Source: Oligoflexia bacterium
Lineage (GTDB): Bacteria; Bdellovibrionota; UBA1018
Length of the DNA stretch: 9,552 nucleotides
Assembly: GCA_025352185.1 (NCBI GenBank)
Contig: JANXTV010000485.1
Coordinates: forward strand, 1-9,552
Reading direction: 5' to 3'
The notes beneath the pieces are model-generated. The model searched no databases. It had not been told where the DNA came from and saw only the letters and a list, made by a program, of their open reading frames with translations. Position numbers and translations under genes: made by a program. Positions within the stretch are counted from its first letter, which is position 1. Every line of letters starts with the position of its first letter. Below are positions 1 to 6,450 of this stretch, piece by piece.

Positions 1-2
1 TT

Positions 3-596
3 TTCATCCTCGAAGCTTACCGCATGCCCTCCCGGGCTATGCAACCCGCGGTCGAAGCCGGCGATACGCTTTTCGTCTCTAAATTTTCGTACGGATTTCG
101 CCTACCCGGTTCTGCAAATCGAATGAATCCGAAAAGCCCGGCTTACGGGGATGTGATCGTACTCGAGTTTCCGGACGAACCCGGTCGAGAATACATTAAA
201 CGGGTCGTCGGGCTCGCCGGAGACCGCGTCCAACTCCTCCGAAACTCGATTCTGCTGAATGGAAAGTCGATCACCGCGCCATCGGCGAGTGGTGACCTCT
301 GCACGAAGGAAACCCTCCCGAATGCTAAAACATACGAAGTCTGTTTCGAACCACCCGTACTAGTTACCGAAACGGAAGTCACGGTACCGGAGGGCCAGAT
401 TTACGTCGTGGGAGATTTACGCTCCTCTCCGACCGAAGGTCGCCGACTCAAAGTTGCGGGACTCTCGCCGCTTTCCCTCGTACGCGGTCGGGCCCTCTTT
501 ATTTGGATATCCATTCAACCCCCGGGTTCGACCGGTACGGGAGCCGACTGGTTCTCACGCATTCGACTCGACCGCGTCTTTAAACCCATTCACTGA
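3..596 (+). CDS. Signal peptidase I-family (S26) protein, 5'-truncated, probably catalytically defective
   Basis: The reading frame is open from the window edge, so the N-terminal membrane anchor lies upstream; the ATG at 24 is internal. Numbering from that Met, the S26 boxes are recognisable. Residues 2-8 (PSRAMQP) align with the PSGSMxP box, residues 58-67 (IKRVVGLAGD) carry the general-base Lys59, and residues 129-140 (VGDLRSSPTEGR) align with the GDNRxxSxDSR box. The nucleophile serine (Ser90 in E. coli LepB) is alanine here (GCT at 36-38). The serine equivalent to E. coli Ser278 is proline and GDN is GDL. Lys59 and the oxyanion-position serine (Ser3) remain. Cys93 and Cys107 could form a periplasmic disulfide as in LepB. 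Active family members cleave signal peptides at the periplasmic face of the inner membrane. This copy may be a non-catalytic paralogue. It ends 10 nt before pyrB and probably shares its transcript. Confidence 0.85.
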   Translation, partial: FILEAYRMPSRAMQPAVEAGDTLFVSKFSYGFRLPGSANRMNPKSPAYGDVIVLEFPDEPGREYIKRVVGLAGDRVQLLRNSILLNGKSITAPSASGDLCTKETLPNAKTYEVCFEPPVLVTETEVTVPEGQIYVVGDLRSSPTEGRRLKVAGLSPLSLVRGRALFIWISIQPPGSTGTGADWFSRIRLDRVFKPIH

Positions 597-601
597 GGGA
601 G
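596..601 (+). promoter_or_regulatory. Ribosome binding site of pyrB
   Basis: AGGGAG lies 5 nt before the pyrB ATG and overlaps the stop codon of the upstream gene by one base, which favours translational coupling. It fixes the start at 607. Confidence 0.7.
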
Positions 602-606
602 ATTAG

Positions 607-1557
607 ATGAAGCACCTTTTAGCCGCCGCCGATCTTAGCCCGACCGAAATTCGCTTCCTCCTCGATGCCGCTAAAAAAATGGCCCCGGTCCTCCGAAGGG
701 AAAAGGAAGAGGGAAAAACCGTTACGATCCCGATCCTTTCGGGAAAGACGATCGTGAATCTCTTTTTCGAGAATTCGACGCGCACAAAACTGAGCTTCGA
801 GGTCGCCATCCGGAAACTGGGCGCGAGCGCCCTGAACTTCGCCTCGTCGACTTCTTCGGTTACGAAGGGCGAGACGCTGATTGATACCGCGAAAAATATC
901 GAAGCGATGGGACCCCATGCTATCGTCGTCCGCCACTCTTCGGCCGGATCCCCCCAGTTTCTCGCGAAGAACGTTTCCGTCCCCGTCGTAAACGCTGGAG
1001 ACGGATTTCACGAGCACCCGACCCAAGGGCTACTTGATCTCTATACGATGGAAGAAAAACTCGGAACGGTTGCGGGAAAACGCGTCGTAATCCTGGGCGA
1101 TATCGCCCATTCGCGGGTCGCGCGCTCGAACATTCACCTCCTCCGGAAGATGGGAGCTTCGGTTGCCGTGTGTGCACCGCCAACCCTGCTGCCACCCGTA
1201 CCCGAGACGCTCGGGGTGGATTATGCTTACCGGCCGGAAGAACTTCTGGGTGACGCCGACGTCGTGATGGCGCTGCGGATTCAACTCGAACGCCAAAACC
1301 GAATGCAGCTCCCGAGCCTGCAGGAATATTCCGCCTTCTGGGGCCTCTCCCGCGAACGGGCGAAACTCTTAAAACCGGGATGTATTATTCTTCACCCGGG
1401 CCCGGTAAATCGGGGAGTGGAGCTGGATACCGAAGTTGCCGACGGACCTCGCTCCGTGATTCTCGACCAAGTTTTTAACGGAGTACTCATTCGAATGGCG
1501 GTCCTCGCAACCGTGATCGATCGACCAAGCCTCGAGAAATGGATGCAGGGAGCTTAA
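607..1557 (+). CDS. pyrB: Aspartate carbamoyltransferase catalytic subunit
   Basis: This enzyme transfers the carbamoyl group from carbamoyl phosphate to L-aspartate, the committed step of pyrimidine synthesis in the cytoplasm. At 316 residues it is normal length for a catalytic chain. Seen directly: the carbamoyl-phosphate loop STRTKLSFE at 57-65, the mobile-loop Lys87 in SSVTKGET, HPTQG at 137-141, GDIAHSRVARSN at 164-175, Arg224 in MALRIQLERQ and HPGPVNRG at 263-270. All expected substrate-binding residues appear intact. pyrC follows after 1 nt and encodes a DHOase with complete metal ligands. That arrangement is compatible with an ATCase-DHOase complex of the Aquifex type, but complex formation is inference. 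No pyrI regulatory-chain gene is in the window. Confidence 0.98.
   Translation: MKHLLAAADLSPTEIRFLLDAAKKMAPVLRREKEEGKTVTIPILSGKTIVNLFFENSTRTKLSFEVAIRKLGASALNFASSTSSVTKGETLIDTAKNIEAMGPHAIVVRHSSAGSPQFLAKNVSVPVVNAGDGFHEHPTQGLLDLYTMEEKLGTVAGKRVVILGDIAHSRVARSNIHLLRKMGASVAVCAPPTLLPPVPETLGVDYAYRPEELLGDADVVMALRIQLERQNRMQLPSLQEYSAFWGLSRERAKLLKPGCIILHPGPVNRGVELDTEVADGPRSVILDQVFNGVLIRMAVLATVIDRPSLEKWMQGA
1547..1552 (+). promoter_or_regulatory. Ribosome binding site of pyrC
   Basis: AGGGAG lies inside the last codons of pyrB, 6 nt before the pyrC ATG, so translation of the two genes is probably coupled. Confidence 0.65.
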
Positions 1558-1558
1558 A

Positions 1559-2860
1559 ATGAAAAGTGAATCTCTCCTGATAAAGAATGCCCGCATCGTC
1601 GATCCCGCAAGTCGCATGAATCAAGAGGGCGACCTTTGGATCGAAGACGGAAAAATTCGCGCGATCGAGAAGCCCGGCGCGATTCCCGTGAAACCTGGAA
1701 TGCGCGTGATCGAAGCGAAGGGCATGATCGCCATGCCCGGACTGATCGATCTCCACGTTCACCTCCGAGAGCCCGGACTTGAATATAAAGAATCGATCGA
1801 AACGGGGACGCTCGCCGCCGCCGCCGGCGGGTTTTCAAGCATCGCCTGCATGGCGAATACGCTGCCCGTGAACGACACTCCCTACGTCACCGCTTACATC
1901 CGAGAAAAAGCAAAAGCCGTCGCCGCATGCCGAGTCCACATAGTCGGCGCCGTAACTCGCGGACTGAAAGGCGAAGAACTCGCCGAAATCGGGGGTATGG
2001 TACGCGAAGGTGCGCTCGCAATCAGCGACGACGGAATGCCCGTCATGAATTCGTACCTCATGCGTAAAGCGATGGACTACGCAAAGGCTTTCGGAATTCC
2101 GATTATCTCCCACGCGGAGGATGCGAATCTCGTCGGGAAAGGCGTGATGAATGAAAGCGCGCTGTCGAACGAACTCGGGCTTCGGGGAATTCCGGCGGCG
2201 GCAGAGGAAATCATGATCGCGCGAGAAATCGCACTCGCCCGCCTCACGAAATGCCCCGTCCATATTCAGCATATTTCGAGCGCGATCGGACTCGAACATA
2301 TTCGTCGGGCGAAACACGACGGCCTCCCGGTGACCGCCGAAGCGAGTCCCCACCACCTTACCCTGACCGAAGACTGCGTACGGTCCTACGATACGTCGTA
2401 TAAAATGTCGCCACCGTTACGGACCGAAAAGGACGTCGAGGCCCTTCAGGACGGCGTGAAAACCGGGCTCATCGACGCAATCGCCACCGACCACGCTCCT
2501 CACGGCGTGATAGATAAAGCCGTAGAATTCTCGGAAGCCAGTAACGGAATCATCGGACTCCAGACGGCGGTTCCCGTCACCTTTAAACTCGTCGCGGACG
2601 GGATCGTCAGCCTAGATCGATGGGTCGAGTCGCTCACCGTCGCCCCCGCGAAACTCCTTAAAATTCCGTACGGCACCTTGCGGGTGGGCGCGTCCGCCGA
2701 CGTAACCCTACTCGATCCGAAGCGAGAGTGGACTTTCACCCCGGAGAGTAACTGTTCGAAATCCCAAAACTCTCCCTTTTTAGGGTCAAAACTGGCCGGA
2801 AAAGTCCTGCTGACCCTCGTTGAAGGGGTCGTAAAATTTTCCGACATTTCTTTAAAATAG
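1559..2860 (+). CDS. pyrC: Dihydroorotase, type I
   Basis: A cytoplasmic amidohydrolase that interconverts carbamoyl-aspartate and dihydroorotate, the third step of pyrimidine synthesis. At 433 residues it fits the long type I class rather than the short E. coli type. Metal-site residues are complete: DLHVHLR at 64-70 (His66, His68), the SDDG segment at 156-159 with the bridging aspartate, His185 in IISHAED, His238 in HIQHIS and Asp311 in ATDHAPH. Family motifs ASPHHLTLTE (262-271) and MSPPLR (283-288) are also present. The usual MPNT motif reads MANT at 98-101. With its metal ligands intact, this is an active enzyme and not the inactive PyrX-type partner found beside pyrB in Pseudomonas. It starts 1 nt after the pyrB stop and ends 8 nt before carA. 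Confidence 0.98.
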   Translation: MKSESLLIKNARIVDPASRMNQEGDLWIEDGKIRAIEKPGAIPVKPGMRVIEAKGMIAMPGLIDLHVHLREPGLEYKESIETGTLAAAAGGFSSIACMANTLPVNDTPYVTAYIREKAKAVAACRVHIVGAVTRGLKGEELAEIGGMVREGALAISDDGMPVMNSYLMRKAMDYAKAFGIPIISHAEDANLVGKGVMNESALSNELGLRGIPAAAEEIMIAREIALARLTKCPVHIQHISSAIGLEHIRRAKHDGLPVTAEASPHHLTLTEDCVRSYDTSYKMSPPLRTEKDVEALQDGVKTGLIDAIATDHAPHGVIDKAVEFSEASNGIIGLQTAVPVTFKLVADGIVSLDRWVESLTVAPAKLLKIPYGTLRVGASADVTLLDPKREWTFTPESNCSKSQNSPFLGSKLAGKVLLTLVEGVVKFSDISLK

Positions 2861-2868
2861 AGTAAAGA

Positions 2869-4128
2869 ATGAATCTTATGAGCGCATCGAAACTCCTCGA
2901 AAATCCGGTACCCGGCGTCCTCGTCCTCGAGGACCGAGCCCACCCCGAAGGACTTGCCTTCGATGGTTTTCTTTTCGGAGCACCCGCGGGTGCGAGCTCG
3001 ATTCTCGCGGCTCAGAAAGCGGGCGGCATTGCGCGCGACCGCGGGTACGGCGAAGTCGTTTTCAATACCTCGTTGACCGGTTACCAGGAAATTCTGACGG
3101 ACCCTTCCTACTATGGCCAGATCATCTGCATGACGGTTCCCCACATCGGGAATACGGGCGTAAACCGCGATGACCCCGAGAGCGCCCATCCGTGGTGCGC
3201 CGGGTTTATCGTCCACGAAATTTCGGAAGCGCCTTCGAATTTTCGCTCCGTCGAGCTCCTCGATAAATATTTAAAAGATGCGGGGATTCCGGGGATGTAC
3301 GGGATCGACACCCGCTCGCTCACCCGTCACCTACGTTCGCTCGGCGTTGTCCGCGGCGTGATCCTTCCCACTTCCGAACGCGCGAAAGCAAAAGAACTCC
3401 TCGCGACTCTCCCGCAGTTTGAAGGCCGGGATCTCATCGGGGAAGTTTCCACGAAAGAAGCCTACACGTGGCCCCACCCGAAGGCCTCGGACCAGAAGAT
3501 CTTAAAACTGGGAATCCAAGACGTTCCGAGTTTCGACATACCGGCGCCGGGGGCGGTGAAGAAGCGTCACCACGTCGTTGCGGTCGATTACGGAGTGAAG
3601 TGGAATCTGCTCCGTTCACTCCACGCCTTAGGGTGCGACGTCACCGTTGTTCCGGCGAAATCGACTGCGGAGGAAATCCTCGCGCGTAAACCCGACGGAA
3701 TTTTCCTTTCGAACGGACCCGGTGATCCGGCGGCGGCTCCGTACGCGGCCGAAGCCCTCCGAAAAGTTCTCGGTAAGGTACCGGTGTTCGGAGTTTGTAT
3801 GGGTCACCAGATCCTCTCACTCGCAAAGGGTGCTAAGACTTATAAAATGAAGTTCGGACACCGGGGTGGAAATCAGCCGGTCCTCGAGATCGAAACCGGA
3901 CGGGTCGAAATCAGTTCGCAGAATCACGGTTATTCGGTCGACGATAAGACCTTACCGGCCGATCTCGAAGTCACGCACATTAACTTAAACGATAAGACGG
4001 TTGAAGGCGTACGGGTAAAGGGCGGGAACGCATTTTCGGTGCAGTACCACCCCGAATCCTGCCCGGGACCTCATGACTCCCGCGTCCTTTTCGAGCGATT
4101 CATATCGCTCATGGACGGAAAACGATGA
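2869..4128 (+). CDS. carA: Carbamoyl-phosphate synthase small (glutaminase) subunit
   Basis: Hydrolyses glutamine and passes ammonia to CarB for carbamoyl phosphate synthesis. The N-terminal CarA domain shows GEVVFNTSLTGYQEILTDPS and PHIGNTGVN. The class I glutaminase domain starts near HHVVAVDYGVKWN and carries the nucleophile Cys310 in FGVCMGHQ and the His394/Glu396 pair in QYHPES, so the triad is intact. At 419 residues it is longer than the usual 360-390. Compared with the E. coli sequence from memory, there is an N-terminal extension and about 22 extra residues just before GEVVFNT. The start is uncertain: the ATG at 2869 has AGTAAAG only 1 nt upstream, while an in-frame ATG at 2878 would have a more normal spacing to AAAG. 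carB is not present here; the next gene overlaps by 4 nt (ATGA). Confidence 0.97.
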   Translation: MNLMSASKLLENPVPGVLVLEDRAHPEGLAFDGFLFGAPAGASSILAAQKAGGIARDRGYGEVVFNTSLTGYQEILTDPSYYGQIICMTVPHIGNTGVNRDDPESAHPWCAGFIVHEISEAPSNFRSVELLDKYLKDAGIPGMYGIDTRSLTRHLRSLGVVRGVILPTSERAKAKELLATLPQFEGRDLIGEVSTKEAYTWPHPKASDQKILKLGIQDVPSFDIPAPGAVKKRHHVVAVDYGVKWNLLRSLHALGCDVTVVPAKSTAEEILARKPDGIFLSNGPGDPAAAPYAAEALRKVLGKVPVFGVCMGHQILSLAKGAKTYKMKFGHRGGNQPVLEIETGRVEISSQNHGYSVDDKTLPADLEVTHINLNDKTVEGVRVKGGNAFSVQYHPESCPGPHDSRVLFERFISLMDGKR

Positions 4129-4805
4129 GTGCTTCCAAAGCCGCCCATATTCCTTCCCAGGTAATGAAATTCCTCGACCCCGTCGTCGAAGAGTTTACGA
4201 CTGGTGAGTACTACCGCGAAGTCTACGCTGCGAAACAGGAGTTCTTCGATAAAGCAGGAATCGTCTACGAAGATGACCCCGAATATGAGCAACGAATGTC
4301 GATCTTCATGGATTGGTATATTTTCGAGCGCGATCTTCCCGGCGTCGATCTATCGCCGATTAAACTTTTTTTCCGAAAGAATAAGGAAAACTTCGGTACG
4401 GAAGATCTGACGATTTACCGCGACTTCTGCACGACGGTGCATTCGATCTTCCGACTCCGGGGTCGGGCCTGGTTCGGCGGCGGCTTAAAAGTCGAAGATT
4501 TATTTTCGAAGAAAAGTTACATCGTCGTCGAGACCGATATTCATCAGGGGTTCGCTCGCGGCGATCTCTTCGAGGCGAGACTCGTCCCTTTTAAAGGGCA
4601 GTACGAGTTCTCGAAGGGGTTTTGTTTTCATCCCATTGAGATGGAGTCCTTCATACTGGGTGAGATCAAGAAGGTTCGGTACCAGGATAAAGGGCGCCAA
4701 ACGAAGCTCATCCTCCAACTTTCCGCGATGAAACTGCGTCATCTCCGATTCCAGCATATCGATGTAAAACACATCTACTCTTTCGACTCTAAGTTCGGCG
4801 ATTAG
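4125..4805 (+). CDS. Conserved-looking uncharacterised protein, 226 residues
   Basis: I do not recognise this gene with certainty. It is translationally coupled to carA by an ATGA overlap and occupies the place where carB often lies. It has no signal peptide or membrane segment, so it is probably cytoplasmic. The N-terminal half is acidic and aromatic, with FMDWYIFERDLPG at 61-73 followed by LSPIKLFFRK. The C-terminal half looks beta-rich, with LKVEDLFSKKSYIV near 121-134 and RGDLFEARLVPFKGQYEF at 145-162. This order (a W-F-E-R-like helix, then a short beta domain ending in RxGDxxxARLVP) resembles an uncharacterised family in which some members also carry SEC-C zinc motifs. No SEC-C cysteines are seen here. 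That resemblance is from memory and remains inference. Codon use matches the neighbours, so it is a real gene of this operon. Confidence 0.9.
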   Translation: MSASKAAHIPSQVMKFLDPVVEEFTTGEYYREVYAAKQEFFDKAGIVYEDDPEYEQRMSIFMDWYIFERDLPGVDLSPIKLFFRKNKENFGTEDLTIYRDFCTTVHSIFRLRGRAWFGGGLKVEDLFSKKSYIVVETDIHQGFARGDLFEARLVPFKGQYEFSKGFCFHPIEMESFILGEIKKVRYQDKGRQTKLILQLSAMKLRHLRFQHIDVKHIYSFDSKFGD

Positions 4806-4908
4806 AATTCGGGTTACGGATCGGGAACTTCGTCGAAGACTGTCAAAATAATGGTCTGTTGCAGGATGCATCACTTCTGGAAAAAGTGCCGCAAAACGCC
4901 GCAACTCA

Positions 4909-4946
4909 TTGAAATAATTGATTTTTATTGCCGACGACCGATACGA
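4909..4946 (+). promoter_or_regulatory. Weak candidate promoter for the small exported-protein gene
   Basis: This AT-rich stretch is the only promoter-like sequence between the pyr operon and the gene at 5020. Two readings are possible. A sigma70-type reading has TTGATT at 4918-4923 and GATACG at 4940-4945 with 16-nt spacing, and is a poor match. A sigma28-like reading has TGAAATAA at 4910-4917, 12 nt, then GCCGACGA at 4930-4937, resembling the GCCGATAA -10 box. Neither is convincing alone. Confidence 0.2.
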
Positions 4947-4962
4947 GGAGTAACGTTAGAAC

Positions 4963-4982
4963 AAGACCTAAAACCGGGTCTT
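4963..4982 (+). other. Small leader hairpin
   Basis: AAGACC (4963-4968) can pair with GGTCTT (4977-4982) across an 8-nt loop. It lies in the presumed 5' untranslated leader of the small exported-protein gene. It is followed by only three T residues, so a terminator role is unlikely. Confidence 0.35.
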
Positions 4983-4993
4983 TAACTTAACTC

Positions 4994-5007
4994 AGTCCTC
5001 ACGGACT
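4994..5007 (+). other. Hairpin directly upstream of the Shine-Dalgarno
   Basis: AGTCC (4994-4998) pairs with GGACT (5003-5007) around the tetraloop TCAC. It ends exactly where the ribosome binding site AAGGAG begins. It could stabilise the mRNA 5' end or tune translation of the 65-residue protein; the role is inference. Confidence 0.4.
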
Positions 5008-5013
5008 AAGGAG
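5008..5013 (+). promoter_or_regulatory. Strong ribosome binding site of the small exported-protein gene
   Basis: AAGGAG with a 6-nt spacer to the ATG at 5020, among the best Shine-Dalgarno sites in the window. It supports both the start choice and strong translation. Confidence 0.75.
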
Positions 5014-5019
5014 ATTCTC

Positions 5020-5217
5020 ATGAAAAACATCATTATCGTTCTCGCTTCCCTTCTCGCTGTTTCTGCTTTCGCTGAAGGCGAAATGAAAGCAAAAGCTCCT
5101 TCTGCTAAGAAAATGAAGAAACACCACGACAAAAAAGAAACTGCGAAAGCCGAAGCAGCTCCAGCCCCAGCTGAAGCCGCAAAGCCTGCTGAAGCTCCAG
5201 CTCCAGCCGCTAAGTAA
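5020..5217 (+). CDS. Small exported Lys/Ala/Pro-rich protein, 65 residues
   Basis: Residues 1-18 form a clear Sec signal peptide: Lys2, a hydrophobic core, then the cleavage box SAFA before Glu19. The predicted mature part is 47 residues with 11 Lys and 16 Ala. It has a KK-rich segment containing HHD in the middle and a tail of AEA/PAPA repeats (about 44-65). It contains no Arg, Cys or Trp. The lack of Arg stands out beside the CGA/CGG-rich neighbours. About 12 of 20 Ala codons are GCT, a skew unlike the GCC/GCG-rich flanking genes and typical of high expression. It has a strong ribosome binding site and its own terminator. It is probably an abundant, unstructured, positively charged periplasmic protein. 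Roles such as envelope, nucleic-acid or metal binding are only guesses. I do not recognise a named family. Confidence 0.87.
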   Translation: MKNIIIVLASLLAVSAFAEGEMKAKAPSAKKMKKHHDKKETAKAEAAPAPAEAAKPAEAPAPAAK

Positions 5218-5220
5218 TTA

Positions 5221-5240
5221 TTTTCCGAATCTTCGGAAAA
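5221..5240 (+). other. Perfect inverted repeat after the small gene
   Basis: TTTTCCGAA (5221-5229) is the exact reverse complement of TTCGGAAAA (5232-5240), giving an 8-bp stem with a 4-nt loop. It starts 3 nt after the stop codon. It may protect the 3' end of the mRNA or help the terminator that follows. Confidence 0.55.
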
Positions 5241-5244
5241 AGAG

Positions 5245-5281
5245 ACCCCTGGTCCCTCGCGGGATCGGGGGTTTTTCTTTT
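5245..5281 (+). terminator. Rho-independent terminator of the small exported-protein gene
   Basis: ACCCC (5245-5249) pairs with GGGGT (5268-5272). Within it, TCCC (5253-5256) pairs with GGGA (5261-5264) around a TCGC loop, leaving a 3 x 3 internal mismatch. A T-rich tract with one C (5272-5281) follows. This is a standard intrinsic terminator layout, though the internal loop may let some transcripts through to the glycosyltransferase genes. Confidence 0.8.
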
Positions 5282-5287
5282 AGGAGG
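5282..5287 (+). promoter_or_regulatory. AGGAGG Shine-Dalgarno with displaced start
   Basis: A perfect AGGAGG directly follows the terminator T-run, but it is 26 nt before the first in-frame ATG (5314) of the GT9 gene. An in-frame ATT at 5299 would be 11 nt away. An out-of-frame GTG at 5291 is only 3 nt away. It therefore casts doubt on the annotated start. Confidence 0.4.
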
Positions 5288-5313
5288 TTCGTGAGAAGAT
5301 TTTCGTACTCACC

Positions 5314-6450
5314 ATGGTCGCTCCCCGCAAAATTCTCGCCATAAAACTCAGGGCCCTCGGGGACACCATCCTGATGACGGCACCCCTCCTCGAGCTACGG
5401 AAAGCGTACCCGGATGCCGAAATCCACGTCGTGGTGACCGAAGCCTGGGCGCCCTTACTGGAGCACCATCCGGCCGTGGACCACATTATCAGCTACGTCC
5501 GGCACTCCGGTCCGGCGTCCCGCGCGAAAGCGATCGCGCGCCTGGCGATGAGCCTGAGAAAACAAAAATACGACTGCGTGGTGAATTTCCACGCCTCCCC
5601 CTCGAGCTCCACGCTCGCCTACGCCCTCGGTGCGAAGGTACGCTCCATCCACTTCCACGGCCATAAAGACCGGAATCGGTATTCCACCGTCGAAATCACC
5701 GGGAAGGGTGTCGTAAAGCCGGTCATCGAACGCGACATGGACACGATCCGTGCCCTCGGTCTCCAGATTCCGGCCGGATCTCTGCCGAAAATTTTTCTCG
5801 ATAATCAGGAAGTCATGCGGGCCCATCACCGCATCGAAAAGATGGGTCTCTACGGTCCCCTCCTCGGGCTCGGAATCGGGGCGAGTCGAAATACAAAAGT
5901 TTGGCCGCTCGATCGATTTGCTTCAATGGCGATTCGCTGGTGTGACCAGTACCGCGGATCCGTCATTCTTTTTCACTCCCGAAGCGAGGAGGCTTACTCC
6001 CGCGCGTTCTTCGACGCCGTCGATCGAAAACTTGTCGAATGGTATGCCGATCCGTCGGCGCGAAAGGCAGTTCGAGCCCGGATCCTCGCCGAAGTCGAAG
6101 TCCCCCTTCGCCTCCTCGCATCTATGCTCCGAAATCTTTCGCTCTATCTTGGAAACGATTCGGGACCCAAGCACCTCGCCGTTTCGGTCGGAACCCCCAC
6201 CGTTACTCTTTTTGGCCCCGAAGATCCCTTCGAGTGGCACCCCTATTCGGTGGATCAACACCCGTATCATTTTATCGAAGGCCTCCCGTGCCGTAAGGAT
6301 CAGCTTCCGGGGTTTCGACCTTGGTGCGGACTTCATGACTGCATTAAAGAAGAACACCGCTGCATGAAGCAAATATCTGAAGACGAAGTCTTCCGTACGA
6401 TTGAACGGATGGCCGAAAAAATGCCGACTCCCCTTAGTCTCCGCACATGA
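5314..6450 (+). CDS. Glycosyltransferase family 9, ADP-heptose:LPS heptosyltransferase type
   Basis: GT9 enzymes transfer heptose from ADP-heptose to the inner core of LPS at the cytoplasmic face of the inner membrane. At 378 residues the length is normal. The N-terminal motif IKLRALGDTILMTAPL (10-25) carries the family's conserved Asp17. IGASRNTKVWPLDRF (188-202) is the mid-protein motif. NDSGPKHLAVSVGTPTVTLF (281-300) followed by GPEDP is the donor-binding signature. The C-terminus has the four cysteines Cys326, 338, 343 and 350, the last in HRCMKQI, as in many members. The region around 224-262 is longer and more helical than usual. The acceptor and exact sugar cannot be read from sequence. 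The start is uncertain: no good ribosome binding site precedes ATG 5314 at normal spacing, and an in-frame ATT at 5299 would add five residues. It overlaps the next gene by ATGA. Confidence 0.92.
   Translation: MVAPRKILAIKLRALGDTILMTAPLLELRKAYPDAEIHVVVTEAWAPLLEHHPAVDHIISYVRHSGPASRAKAIARLAMSLRKQKYDCVVNFHASPSSSTLAYALGAKVRSIHFHGHKDRNRYSTVEITGKGVVKPVIERDMDTIRALGLQIPAGSLPKIFLDNQEVMRAHHRIEKMGLYGPLLGLGIGASRNTKVWPLDRFASMAIRWCDQYRGSVILFHSRSEEAYSRAFFDAVDRKLVEWYADPSARKAVRARILAEVEVPLRLLASMLRNLSLYLGNDSGPKHLAVSVGTPTVTLFGPEDPFEWHPYSVDQHPYHFIEGLPCRKDQLPGFRPWCGLHDCIKEEHRCMKQISEDEVFRTIERMAEKMPTPLSLRT

Noticed and set aside
2500..3216. A 238-codon open frame on the minus strand across the pyrC-carA junction
   Set aside because: It is antisense to two certain enzymes with intact motifs and its translation shows no family feature. 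It is a by-product of codon bias.
2878..4142. Both the alternative carA start and the next gene start with the peptide MSASK
   Set aside because: The codons differ (GCATCGAAA versus GCTTCCAAA) and similarity stops after five residues. Coincidence is more likely than duplication.
4872..4888. CACTT/AAGTG hairpin as a terminator of the pyr operon
   Set aside because: The stem is only 5 bp and is followed by CCGCAAAACG rather than a T-run. No convincing terminator for the pyr operon was found in 4806-4908.
4500..4904. A 134-codon minus-strand frame over the end of the 226-residue gene
   Set aside because: It mostly shadows a gene with normal codon use on the + strand. It has no family motif.
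4866..4985. A 39-codon + strand ORF (start MHHFWKK) in the leader of the small exported-protein gene
   Set aside because: GCAGG directly abuts the ATG, so there is no usable Shine-Dalgarno spacing. There is no recognisable sequence, and an ORF of this length arises by chance.
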